NCBI GenBank assembly: GCA_946623205.1
Contig: CAMOQV010000004.1
Location: 1 to 32,009, forward strand
Reading direction: 5' to 3'
DNA from: an uncultured Clostridia bacterium
GTDB taxonomy: Bacteria; Bacillota; Clostridia; Christensenellales; UBA3700
DNA length: 32,009 bases
Positions 24,717 through 32,009 of the stretch are shown here, piece by piece. Made by a program: the position numbers and the translations under genes. The notes beneath the pieces are model-generated. The model was not told the DNA's origin, made no database searches, and saw nothing but the letters and a program-made list of their open reading frames with translations. How positions within the stretch are numbered: the first letter of the stretch is position 1; each line of letters begins with the position of its first letter.

Positions 24717-25976
24717 TTAAAGAACTATCTTAATATTGAATAATCCTTCTTTATCGCCAAAGGCGGTAATAGTTCCTTTATGTCTTTTCACGATTTCTTT
24801 AGCAATCGATAAACCTATTCCACTGCCATCTCTACCACTTGCTCTAGCATCTGCCGATCTATAGAATCTTTCAAAGCATGCATCCATGTTTTCTTCTTTT
24901 ATTCCTTCCGCGTCATTTTGGGCCAATATAACTACTTTTTGCCCTTGCTTTGATAACTTAAAGCAAGTTTTCGTCTTTGCGTATTTTGAGGCGTTTTCTA
25001 AGACGATAGAAACTAATTCTCTTATCAATCTATCATCGCCCATTATCTTAATATTATCTTCGATAGAATAATCGAATAATCGTTCATTTGTTGTAAGTGC
25101 AGGCGAAAATGCCTCGATAGCTTCGTTTGCAATAGTCGATAAATCCAATTCAGTTTTTTCTGTCTTTGTTGCCTCATCCAATCTTGCAAGCGCGGTTAAA
25201 CTCTTAACCATTGTTGCAAGCTTATTTACTTGCTTAGAAATAATCCTTGTTGATTCACTCTCTCCTGATTCCATTTCTACTATTTCATTATTTGCAGAAA
25301 TAATTGTAAGTGGAGTTTTTAATTCATGCGAAGCATCTGTTATAAACTGTTTTTGCTTATCATAGCTTTCAGCTATAGGTTTTACAACTCTATTAGAAAT
25401 CAATAATACTAAAATAAATATTGCTAATACTGCACCGACAGCAACAATTATGCTTACCAACAAGAAGTTCTTAGCATAATCTAATTGTTGAGAACAATCG
25501 ACAAAGATAACCATCTTTCCATCGTCGACAACTTTATATCTATAGCTTCCAACATAGCCTGAAGTTTTTGACGAGTCTTTAACATCATTTGCCATATTTA
25601 AAGCTTCTTCTTGAGATATTGACGCAATATGATTCATATCATAACTAATGGTTGAATCCTCGTTATATTTAACCGAAAAATATCTTGTTGAATAAGGTGT
25701 TTCTTTGTTTAGCTTATATTCTTCTAAAGACCTATTAAAGTCATCCTTATTAAATCTTTCTTCTGGAGGTGGCAACTCGCCCTCTTTTGGCTCAAACTCC
25801 CCTTGAGGAATGTTAAATGCTCCATTGTTATTCGCTAAAAAGCCTACAACATTATCTGCATCTTTCGCTACTCTTGAATAATTAACAATGTTAATTACGC
25901 CTAGAATAATAGCAAACACTGCTACTATAGATAAAATCGTAATTATAATAAATTTCTTTCTTAATGCATTTACCAT
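24717..25976 (-). CDS. Sensor histidine kinase of an OmpR-type two-component system
   Basis: Membrane kinase of 419 residues: first membrane helix at 8-31, an extracytoplasmic sensor of about 140 residues (with a Pro/Glu-rich stretch at 57-75), second helix at 171-194, a short linker with no clear full HAMP domain, HisKA with phospho-acceptor His217 (ASHELKTPL), N box LENASKYA, and the HATPase part ending GSGIGLSIAKEIVKRHKG. It overlaps the response regulator stop by one base. The sensed signal is unknown and no obvious target gene (for example an ABC transporter) sits beside it. Confidence 0.94.
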   Translation of the reverse strand: MVNALRKKFIIITILSIVAVFAIILGVINIVNYSRVAKDADNVVGFLANNNGAFNIPQGEFEPKEGELPPPEERFNKDDFNRSLEEYKLNKETPYSTRYFSVKYNEDSTISYDMNHIASISQEEALNMANDVKDSSKTSGYVGSYRYKVVDDGKMVIFVDCSQQLDYAKNFLLVSIIVAVGAVLAIFILVLLISNRVVKPIAESYDKQKQFITDASHELKTPLTIISANNEIVEMESGESESTRIISKQVNKLATMVKSLTALARLDEATKTEKTELDLSTIANEAIEAFSPALTTNERLFDYSIEDNIKIMGDDRLIRELVSIVLENASKYAKTKTCFKLSKQGQKVVILAQNDAEGIKEENMDACFERFYRSADARASGRDGSGIGLSIAKEIVKRHKGTITAFGDKEGLFNIKIVL

Positions 25977-26647
25977 TATTTTTTCTCTTCAAGCCTATAG
26001 CCTATGCCTCTCATCGCCTTAATTTGGCAATTTGATTGTATCGCCTCAAGCTTTTTCCTTAATGATGATATAAATACCCACACAACGTTAATTTCGGCTT
26101 CTGTGTCGAATTCCCATACGCTTTCCATAATTTTTTCTGTAGAAAGAACTACACCTTGGTTGCGCATTAAATGTTCCATTAACTTATATTCTTTTCCTGT
26201 TAATCTAATTACGCCTTCATTTGTAGATAGTTCAAAAGTATTTGGGTTTAAAGTTGTATTGCCAATTACGTAATTTGTTGCAATATCTCCCTTTCTTCTA
26301 ACTAAAGCTCTAATTCTTGCCAACAACTCTTTTACGACAAATGGTTTAGTTAGATAATCGTCTGCCCCTGAATCTAATCCAAACACCTTATCGTCGATTT
26401 CTGCTTTAGCTGTCAAAATTAAAACTGGAGTATGATTATTCTTTTCTCTTAATTTTTTTACGACGCTATAACCATCCATCTTAGGCATCATAACGTCTAA
26501 GATAATACCATCATATTCTCCATACTCAGCGTATTCTAAAGCTTCTTCCCCATCGAAAGCTTGATCAACGTCGAATTTGTTTAATTCTAATACCTTTTTA
26601 ATTGTATTAGATAAGTCCTTCTCGTCTTCTGCCAATAATAGTTTCAT
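25976..26647 (-). CDS. OmpR/PhoB-family response regulator
   Basis: DNA-binding response regulator of 223 residues. The receiver domain spans 1-120 with acidic pocket Glu7-Asp8, phospho-acceptor Asp51 (ILDVMMPKMDG) and the conserved Lys of LTKPF. The C-terminal winged helix (about 130-220) ends SSLRKKLE...MRGIGYRLEEK. AGAGGT precedes the ATG. It is translationally coupled to the downstream kinase (TAATG), so the two are partners. A near-palindrome upstream may be an autoregulatory site. Confidence 0.95.
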   Translation of the reverse strand: MKLLLAEDEKDLSNTIKKVLELNKFDVDQAFDGEEALEYAEYGEYDGIILDVMMPKMDGYSVVKKLREKNNHTPVLILTAKAEIDDKVFGLDSGADDYLTKPFVVKELLARIRALVRRKGDIATNYVIGNTTLNPNTFELSTNEGVIRLTGKEYKLMEHLMRNQGVVLSTEKIMESVWEFDTEAEINVVWVFISSLRKKLEAIQSNCQIKAMRGIGYRLEEKK

Positions 26648-26658
26648 ATTTCACCTCT

Positions 26659-26676
26659 AGTTCTAGTATAGAAACT
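26659..26676. promoter_or_regulatory. Near-palindrome upstream of the response regulator
   Basis: AGTTCTA-GTA-TAGAAACT, arms matching except for one extra A, 12 bases before the response regulator ATG on the minus strand. It overlaps TATACT, a possible -10 box. It may be an operator or only a weak hairpin. Confidence 0.3.
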
Positions 26677-26693
26677 ATAATTAAATTTTACTT

Positions 26694-26723
26694 AAAGAAA
26701 TAAAGGCGCGGTCAACCCGCGCC
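26694..26723 (-). terminator. Rho-independent terminator after the LURP-one-like gene
   Basis: GGCGCGG (26723-26717), loop GTTGA, CCGCGCC (26711-26705), then TTTATTTCTTT on the minus strand. The stem is very GC-rich against an AT-rich background. Confidence 0.9.
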
Positions 26724-26744
26724 TATTATGTGTGCTATTAATTA

Positions 26745-27248
26745 TTAATTGCTACTTTCTGCAGCTCTTCTATCTGAGATGTTATCAATAGCGATAACTA
26801 ATGCAATTAAAAACTCTGGTTCATATTCGTCTGATGCATCCAATATAAATGAGTCTCTCAAAGAAATCTTTCTTGTAACATGGCCGATTTGTTTTCCATC
26901 GATTGTAATATTATAATCGAAGCCTAGAATGTTACCCATGATTTCCATATTACCCAATGAGCAATCTTCGATAAAATATCTATCATGCAAAGACCAGAAT
27001 TTTCTTCTTACTGTACAAATCTTGTTTCCTTCTGCATCAAAGACAAAAGCTCTATGTATAAAGATTTTCCAGAATTTGTTTCTTACCATGTATTTAACAT
27101 TTCCTTCCATATCTTTAACAAACTTCTTTGATGTTAATGTCCAAAATCTACCTTCAATTTGATATAAATCTTTAGTGTCAGTTTCATCTCTAACATAAGA
27201 TGATTGTTTAAAAGGTGAAAACCATTTGTTTCTAATAATTAACTTCAT
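26745..27248 (-). CDS. LURP-one-related (Tubby-like) protein
   Basis: Small cytosolic protein of 167 residues without signal peptide or membrane helix. It resembles the LURP-one/YxjI family, a Tubby-like beta-barrel: repeated strands of the form RNKWFSPF, GRFWTLTSKKFV, VRNKFWKIF, VRRKFWSLHDRYFI and a final hydrophobic helix (EFLIALVIAIDNIS). The role of bacterial LURP-one proteins is not established; phospholipid or membrane association has been suggested for Tubby relatives. GGGGA precedes the ATG. It is transcribed alone, between its own promoter/operator and a GC-rich terminator. Confidence 0.82.
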   Translation of the reverse strand: MKLIIRNKWFSPFKQSSYVRDETDTKDLYQIEGRFWTLTSKKFVKDMEGNVKYMVRNKFWKIFIHRAFVFDAEGNKICTVRRKFWSLHDRYFIEDCSLGNMEIMGNILGFDYNITIDGKQIGHVTRKISLRDSFILDASDEYEPEFLIALVIAIDNISDRRAAESSN

Positions 27249-27264
27249 ATTCCCCGCTTCTCCT

Positions 27265-27290
27265 TTGGTATTATTACCAATTTTATTCTA
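27265..27290 (-). promoter_or_regulatory. Promoter and palindromic operator of the LURP-one-like gene
   Basis: Extended -10 TGT-TAGAAT on the minus strand (-10 at 27290-27285), with a weak -35 TTTATT 17 bases upstream. Right after it is the perfect inverted repeat TTGGTA-TTAT-TACCAA (27265-27280), covering the expected start of transcription. That is a good position for a repressor site. The binding protein is unknown. Confidence 0.5.
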
Positions 27291-27337
27291 ACACACACGC
27301 AATTAAAAATAAATATATAATTTTGACACCTATGACA

Positions 27338-27371
27338 TAAAAATAGATCGCAGCCCTCTTCGAGCTGCGAT
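27338..27371 (-). terminator. Rho-independent terminator after the lipoprotein gene
   Basis: ATCGCAGC (27371-27364), a 9-base loop, GCTGCGAT (27354-27347), then CTATTTTTA on the minus strand, 19 bases past the stop. Confidence 0.85.
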
Positions 27372-27389
27372 TTGTTGTCCGTCTTCTAG

Positions 27390-29126
27390 TTATTGAATAG
27401 TTGCTGTTGATGTAGATATAACTGTTACACTTCCAGAATATGAAGATGCATTATTGTATGTAATCGATTGTCCTCCAGCTGTTACAGTAAATGTCCCTGA
27501 TGCAGTTCCTTTAGATAAAGTCGTTTTAGTCATTGAACTATATCTTATAGCATTTGAAAAATATCCAATAACAATAACTGTTCCGCCACTAATTGTGATT
27601 GATCCATCCGCATCCAATGGAGATGCCATCTCTTGGTTTGGACCACGAGTAATTAAAATTCCTCCTGTTATCGTAACTGTTCCGTTTGAATCAACACCAT
27701 CTGTATCGCCATTTGCAGATACTGTTACATCCAATCTTCCGCCAGAGATATTGATTTGTGAAGATGCATTAACGCCATCATCATCACCACATACAGCGAC
27801 TTCGCCTCCAGATATATTTATTATCTTACCTTCAAGCCCTTCGTGAGATTCCGATACAACAACGCTGCCTCCTGAGATGTTCAATGTTCCATCTGCATGA
27901 ATTCCATCATCACTTGCTTTAATCTTTAGAGTGCCACCTTCGATATATATATTTGCACTAGCTTTTACACCAGAATCTAATGTGTCATTATTTGTATGCA
28001 AACCATCATCGTATGTATATGTAAATATAGTTCCATCGCTAATCTTAATATATTCGTTTGCTTTAATACCTTTTGCGCTATCTTCAGCTTTAGCTGCTTG
28101 TGATGTTCCACCAGAAAATCCGCCGCCCATAAAGCCACCGCCTGGGCCCATATATCCACCTCCTGGACCAGCTAAAGATAATGATTCTTCTGATGTGCTT
28201 AGAGAGTTATTAGAATAAGACGAATAGATATTTGTGTAAATGTCAATTACTGGCGTATATGTATTACCATCTTCATCTGTAGATGAGCTAATCTCTACAG
28301 CATATGCTGCATCAATTCCATCCCCGTATGAATTAATTGTTATTGTACCGCCTAAGATATAGATATATCCTTGTTGATTACCTTTAGAACTAATTTCTGA
28401 ATTTGAAGTTCTAATACCATTATTGCCACATACAATACCAATTGTTGGATCTTCTTCAATTGTTACCTTATCGTTACCCTTTATTCCATTATCCATAGCT
28501 TTAACAAGCAATGTTAAATTTTGGACTGTAACATTATCTTTTCCGTGGATTCCACTATTATGGGTAGATGTAACAGTTAACGTTCCTTTACCACTAACCT
28601 TTAAATTGCCATTTTTAACAAATATTGCAGAATCGCCTATTGTTTCATCTGTTGTTTCCGAATAATCTACAGTTCTTAAATCATAAATATAATTTAGAGT
28701 TTCTTTTTTTGCTTTTATTGTTACTTTATCGCAATCTTCAACAAATATTGGAGAAACGCTAGATGATGATATAGAAACATTTTCCAAAACAAGTTCAACT
28801 TCGCAATCGCTGGCATTAATATATATTTGTCCATTTTCAAGTTTGCCAGATGCGGTATATGTACCTGCAGCAGTAATTGTATAAACGCCATTTACCGCCT
28901 CAATTGCAGTTCCGTTTTCATCTATTAATGAAAAATCTCCGCTAATTTCATCTTCCTCTATTTCTATCTCTTGAGTACTTCCTTCAACATCTTGTATAGA
29001 TATAGATGGGGTTGATGATTGAGATTTTGAAGTGTTTGTATTTGCTGATGTTGCCTCTGCGCACCCAACAAATACAAATACAGTAATTAACATAATTGCT
29101 AAGATAATAATGCTATATTTTTTCAT
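27390..29126 (-). CDS. Cell-surface lipoprotein with Cthe_2159-type carbohydrate-binding beta-helix
   Basis: Predicted 578-residue lipoprotein. The signal peptide is residues 1-21 with lipobox FVGC and lipidated Cys22; a Ser/Thr-rich spacer follows. The rest is a right-handed beta-helix of the Cthe_2159 (DUF4353) family, shown by many repeats of the form ISGGxLxI, DDGIHADGTL and DDGVNASSQIN. Family members bind acidic plant polysaccharides such as polygalacturonate, often with calcium; that is family knowledge, not shown here. A Gly/Met-rich insert (GPGGGYMGPGGGFMGGGF) interrupts the helix near residues 320-345. The start at 29126 has AGGAG five bases upstream. Lgt encoded in this window would process it. 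Confidence 0.88.
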   Translation of the reverse strand: MKKYSIIILAIMLITVFVFVGCAEATSANTNTSKSQSSTPSISIQDVEGSTQEIEIEEDEISGDFSLIDENGTAIEAVNGVYTITAAGTYTASGKLENGQIYINASDCEVELVLENVSISSSSVSPIFVEDCDKVTIKAKKETLNYIYDLRTVDYSETTDETIGDSAIFVKNGNLKVSGKGTLTVTSTHNSGIHGKDNVTVQNLTLLVKAMDNGIKGNDKVTIEEDPTIGIVCGNNGIRTSNSEISSKGNQQGYIYILGGTITINSYGDGIDAAYAVEISSSTDEDGNTYTPVIDIYTNIYSSYSNNSLSTSEESLSLAGPGGGYMGPGGGFMGGGFSGGTSQAAKAEDSAKGIKANEYIKISDGTIFTYTYDDGLHTNNDTLDSGVKASANIYIEGGTLKIKASDDGIHADGTLNISGGSVVVSESHEGLEGKIINISGGEVAVCGDDDGVNASSQINISGGRLDVTVSANGDTDGVDSNGTVTITGGILITRGPNQEMASPLDADGSITISGGTVIVIGYFSNAIRYSSMTKTTLSKGTASGTFTVTAGGQSITYNNASSYSGSVTVISTSTATIQ

Positions 29127-29142
29127 GCTCTCTCCTTCAAAC

Positions 29143-29158
29143 AAAAGCCAGCGCTTTT
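29143..29158 (-). terminator. Short hairpin with T tract upstream of the lipoprotein gene
   Basis: AAAAGC-GCTG-GCTTTT followed by GTTT on the minus strand, 17 bases before the lipoprotein ATG. It is too short to be a strong terminator. It may weakly end the tRNA-Pro transcript or lie in the lipoprotein leader. Confidence 0.3.
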
Positions 29159-29221
29159 ATTTTTCTGGTTTTATTATCCTTAGCGAAACTAAATATTAGT
29201 TAAATATGGAAATAAAAAAAA

Positions 29222-29298
29222 TGGTCGGAGTGAGAAGACTCGAACTTCCGGCCTTATGGTCCCGAACCATACGCGCTACCAAACTGCGCTACACCCCG
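29222..29298 (-). tRNA. tRNA-Pro (anticodon CGG)
   Basis: A 77-base cloverleaf with encoded CCA. Acceptor CGGGGTG pairs with CACTCCG (one G-T), D stem GCGC/GCGC, anticodon stem TATGG/CCATA with loop TTCGGGA giving CGG (Pro, codon CCG) and the G37 typical of tRNA-Pro, variable loop AGGCC, T arm GGAAG-TTCGAGT-CTTCT. Its 5' end is only two bases after the stop codon of the CDF transporter gene. Confidence 0.95.
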
Positions 29299-29300
29299 AT

Positions 29301-30407
29301 TTATGAGACGGCAAAATCTCTATCTAATACTATATTAACATTAAATCCAGGATTTTTTTGTTGGATTTTAGACTTAATTTCCGCATACACTTGATCTTCG
29401 TCTTTTGTATCAAAATCAATAATTATATCTATAGATATTATCTTTTGCGCAAAGTCACAATAAAAACCATGAGTTTGAATTACTTGCTTATACTCTGATA
29501 CGATTTCATCAATTTCTTTTTTGATACGAGCAGCTTCGCCATTATCTTCATTTTGAGCGTAGATTCCAACAGTCATTATTGTGTTATATTTTTCATAGCA
29601 CATTCCTGCAATTTTTCTTTCGATTGCTTGAATCTCTTTTGCTGTCATTGCATCATTAACTTCGATATGAACTGATGCGATATTTTTATCATTTCCATAA
29701 TTATTTATGATTAAATCATAAACACCCAAGACTCCATCGAACTCAGATATCTCTTGAATTAATTGTTTATTTAATTCAGTTTCACTTCTTTCACCAATAA
29801 TTTTTGATATTGATTCTCTAAATACATCAATAGATGACTTGATTATAAACAAACCAATTGCAATACCTATATATCCTTCTAAAGAAATGCCTGCAAAATA
29901 TGCAACTATTGCACCAATCAATGTACCACACGACAAGACGCTATCTAATAGTGCGTCAAGACCGCTTGCACTTAATGCATCTGAATTTAACGATTTTCCT
30001 TTATATTTAAAAAATATACCAAGGCCAATTTTAGCCAAAATAGCAATTGAAATAATGATAAAAGAATAAATATCGTAAGTTGCCACTTCGCCCGCAATTA
30101 AGCTCTTTATGGCTTCATATACAGCTAAAAAACCTGCAGAGAAAATAACTACACCTATAATTGATGAGGTTAGATATTCTATTCTTCCAAATCCATATGG
30201 GTGTTTTTTGTTTGGCTTTTTATTTGCTAATTTTGTTCCGATAATTGTAATAACGCTAGATAGAGCGTCGGTTAAGTTATTTACAGCATCTAAAATAATT
30301 GAAACTGCGCCAGCCAAAAGACCAATAATTGCTTTTGCTACAACCAACAAAACATTTCCGCATATTCCAACAACGCTGGTTTTTACTATTTCTTTTTCTC
30401 TATTCAT
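29301..30407 (-). CDS. Cation diffusion facilitator (CDF) family metal transporter
   Basis: Six-helix divalent-metal/proton antiporter of 368 residues. Family marks are the N-terminal SVVGICGNVLLVVAKAIIGL helix, TM2 with ILDAVNNLTDALSS (Asn43, Asp47 in the HxxxD/DxxxD position), the post-TM2 loop PYGFGRIEYL, TM5 with LDALLDSV (Asp151, Asp155), and a C-terminal cytosolic ferredoxin-like domain (from about 210) with a further extension. The NxxxD/DxxxD site is shared by a clostridial subgroup and leaves the metal open (Mn, Fe or Zn). It starts one base after the upstream membrane-protein gene and is followed at once by tRNA-Pro. Confidence 0.92.
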   Translation of the reverse strand: MNREKEIVKTSVVGICGNVLLVVAKAIIGLLAGAVSIILDAVNNLTDALSSVITIIGTKLANKKPNKKHPYGFGRIEYLTSSIIGVVIFSAGFLAVYEAIKSLIAGEVATYDIYSFIIISIAILAKIGLGIFFKYKGKSLNSDALSASGLDALLDSVLSCGTLIGAIVAYFAGISLEGYIGIAIGLFIIKSSIDVFRESISKIIGERSETELNKQLIQEISEFDGVLGVYDLIINNYGNDKNIASVHIEVNDAMTAKEIQAIERKIAGMCYEKYNTIMTVGIYAQNEDNGEAARIKKEIDEIVSEYKQVIQTHGFYCDFAQKIISIDIIIDFDTKDEDQVYAEIKSKIQQKNPGFNVNIVLDRDFAVS

Positions 30408-30408
30408 T

Positions 30409-31836
30409 TTATGCGCCTAATCCACCAACGCTATTCATAAGAGTATTAATAGAATTAATAACTATTTCGTATACACCTTCCATATATACAAGCACAAATA
30501 AACCTACGCCAACGATTGGCACGATTATATCTATAGAAGGATTTTTGTGATTCTTCGTATATGAGAACAATAATACGATTGGAATAGTAAAGAACAAACC
30601 TACGCACTGTCCTATACCAATAGACTGTGCATACGACAAGACGACTTCTGTATCAAATCCTTGCAATTGTCCAACGACAAGGAATATTGTCATTGTTAAT
30701 AAATCTATAACTGAGAATATTGCGAACAATACACTAACTTGAATAGAAAACGATAATGAATTTCTATTTGTTCTTAAGAATTGTTCGTATTCTCTACGAG
30801 AAGCACCAAGATTGATAAACAATCTTTCTCTATACTTAATCCATAATGAAATAATTATGAATATAATGTGTACATATGGAGATTTTGTTGTTAAGAATGG
30901 ATATACATCAATTGGTAAAAAGATCTCATCATTAGCGCCTAACCAACGTACAACATATGAAGCTATAGATAATAGCAATGGCAAAATACACATTGCTCTA
31001 AAGATCCACATCTTCTTGCCTTGGAAATACTTCTTTGGCGTATAGTTAATAAAGAAATTAAACGCAGTTAACACACATAAATCTGAGAAAATATTTACTT
31101 GTACTTTTTGTCCAACAAGCAATCCGATTAACTGAGCCGTAGCCTTTGCTTCTACGCCCATTGCCGTCATTACAGAAATCGCATATCTTCTAAACACAAA
31201 TACTTCGAAAATCGCTATTCCCAAATATGACATGATATAAAAACTCAACATATTTAGATGGCTTCTATTTCTATTTAGGATATAAGCAAACGTAGCCACT
31301 AAGAATAATGGCATAGACATATCGGCAACTTCGTGTAGAACAGTTGCGCTGCCACCCATAAAGAATAGCCAGTTATATGCATTTTCATTAGCATTATGTA
31401 ATAACACAATTTGAGAAACAGCAATTGCTAACCAAGCAAATGCTCTTAAATATCTATACGAGAAAATTCCCCTATATTTAATATCTACAGGATTTAATAA
31501 TCTCTTTCTTAATCTTGCATATTTCTTTTCTTTTCTTGGTGAAAGTTTTTTAGGAACTGGTTGAGCTTCTGGTACAGCTTCAGTTGTGCTTTCTTCTGTA
31601 ATAGGATGCATGTATTCTAAAACTGCACTGCCTAAGTGCAAATCCTCAACACCATTTTGATCGTTAACAGAGACATCTTCCGCAACAGTTTCTACAGGCT
31701 GTGCATCTTCTACTTTTTCAAGATCGTTTGGCTCGCTTGCCTCACATGCCAAAAGCGCAGCTTGTAATTCACTCATTTCTTCAGCTGCTTTTGTCTCTTC
31801 TATAATTGGTGTTATTTCTTTCTTCTTTCTTCCCAT
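30409..31836 (-). CDS. Polytopic membrane protein of unknown function with acidic N-terminal extension
   Basis: I do not recognise this 475-residue protein. Residues 1-100 are hydrophilic and acidic (many Glu, Asp, Pro, Val). A basic patch follows (PRKEKKYARLRKRLL, 100-114), then about eight to ten hydrophobic segments from residue 130 to 465, with charged loops such as NRNRSHL, NYTPKKYFQGKK and KYRERLFINLGASRREYEQF. There is no signal peptide, so the acidic extension is probably cytosolic. AAGGG precedes the ATG at 31836. The CDF gene begins one base after its stop, which points to co-expression and perhaps a metal- or envelope-related role (inference only). Confidence 0.75.
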   Translation of the reverse strand: MGRKKKEITPIIEETKAAEEMSELQAALLACEASEPNDLEKVEDAQPVETVAEDVSVNDQNGVEDLHLGSAVLEYMHPITEESTTEAVPEAQPVPKKLSPRKEKKYARLRKRLLNPVDIKYRGIFSYRYLRAFAWLAIAVSQIVLLHNANENAYNWLFFMGGSATVLHEVADMSMPLFLVATFAYILNRNRSHLNMLSFYIMSYLGIAIFEVFVFRRYAISVMTAMGVEAKATAQLIGLLVGQKVQVNIFSDLCVLTAFNFFINYTPKKYFQGKKMWIFRAMCILPLLLSIASYVVRWLGANDEIFLPIDVYPFLTTKSPYVHIIFIIISLWIKYRERLFINLGASRREYEQFLRTNRNSLSFSIQVSVLFAIFSVIDLLTMTIFLVVGQLQGFDTEVVLSYAQSIGIGQCVGLFFTIPIVLLFSYTKNHKNPSIDIIVPIVGVGLFVLVYMEGVYEIVINSINTLMNSVGGLGA

Positions 31837-31869
31837 GAATCCCTTAACACTATATTATTTATTATATAT

Positions 31870-31908
31870 TATTTAAAGAAAATTGCCACATTTTCCTATT
31901 ATGTGGCA
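31870..31908 (-). terminator. Rho-independent terminator after tRNA-Arg
   Basis: TGCCACAT (31908-31901), a 9-base loop, ATGTGGCA (31891-31884), then ATTTTCTTT on the minus strand. It separates tRNA-Arg from the membrane-protein operon. Confidence 0.85.
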
Positions 31909-31955
31909 GTCATTGTAGGTTCATCGGCTAAATTACTATTAAATCTTACTTAAAT

Positions 31956-32009
31956 TGGTGCACCTATGTGGAGTCGAACCACAATCGCTCGCGCCGGAGG
32001 CGAGTGCTC
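31956..32009 (-). tRNA. tRNA-Arg (anticodon CCG), 3' part
   Basis: The 3' two-thirds of a tRNA cut by the window end: anticodon stem CTCGC/GCGAG with loop CTCCGGC giving CCG (Arg, codon CGG), variable loop CGAT, T arm TGTGG-TTCGACT-CCACA, acceptor TAGGTGC, discriminator A and encoded CCA. Confidence 0.92.

Noticed and set aside
27454..28218. Pro-rich plus-strand frames inside the lipoprotein gene
   Set aside because: They are the complement of Gly-rich and repeat-rich codons of the beta-helix protein and lack ribosome sites.
29206..29394. A 62-codon plus-strand frame
   Set aside because: It runs antisense through tRNA-Pro and the CDF gene; such frames across tRNA genes are common false calls.
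1..32009. CRISPR array, prophage genes or intact insertion sequence
   Set aside because: No regularly spaced repeats, no cas, integrase or structural phage genes, and no full transposase frame were seen.

Overview
The window is one contiguous piece of an AT-rich bacterial chromosome. Gene content and style point to a low-GC Bacillota, most likely a gut or rumen Clostridia: strong AGGAGG-type ribosome sites, almost only TAA stops, a dnaX-ybaB-recR operon, a clade II single-chain PurL, a WYL regulator and a Cthe_2159-type lipoprotein. It is almost fully coding, mostly on the minus strand. There is no prophage, CRISPR array or intact insertion sequence, and no gene-free stretch longer than 300 bases.

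Layout. 1-1286: 3' part of groEL (+) and a hairpin terminator. 1306-5007 (-): galK-lgt-pncB with one-base junctions, divergent from galT (+, 5140-6675). 6737-9180 (-): dnaX-ybaB-recR, preceded by a hairpin that separates dnaX from its only good ribosome site. 9239-10924 (-): a GPH-family sugar:cation symporter. 10998-16722 (-): purL-like gene, recX and nnr, each stop overlapping the next start (TAATG). 16855-22196 (-): alpha/beta hydrolase, parE, parC under one promoter and one terminator. 22257-22394: a folded leader with a 14-codon reading frame, perhaps the decayed end of an insertion sequence. 22366-23352 (-): WYL regulator, divergent from an rRNA methyltransferase (+, 23547-24716). 24717-26647 (-): histidine kinase and response regulator. 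26745-27248 (-): LURP-one-like protein. 27390-29126 (-): beta-helix lipoprotein. 29222-31836 (-): unknown membrane protein, CDF metal transporter and tRNA-Pro(CGG). 31956-32009 (-): 3' part of tRNA-Arg(CCG).

The most striking gene is the 1216-residue PurL homologue at 13072-16722. It is full length with well-kept structural motifs, yet it has lost the known catalytic signatures of both halves. SDHCRH has become SDRVRH, THNHP has become TDNSQ, the glycine-rich GRDG..GATGSS loop is deleted, the glutaminase Cys is Gly and the glutaminase His is Asn. It sits with recX and nnr rather than with purine genes. This looks like a conserved PurL pseudoenzyme or a repurposed paralogue, and it is the best candidate here for undescribed biology.

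Links between genes: galK and galT form the core of the Leloir pathway, and the GPH symporter could supply a galactoside (inference). Lgt would lipidate the lipoprotein at 27390-29126. RecR, RecX and DnaX serve replication and repair, and ParE/ParC serve chromosome topology. PncB and Nnr belong to NAD salvage and NAD(P)HX repair.
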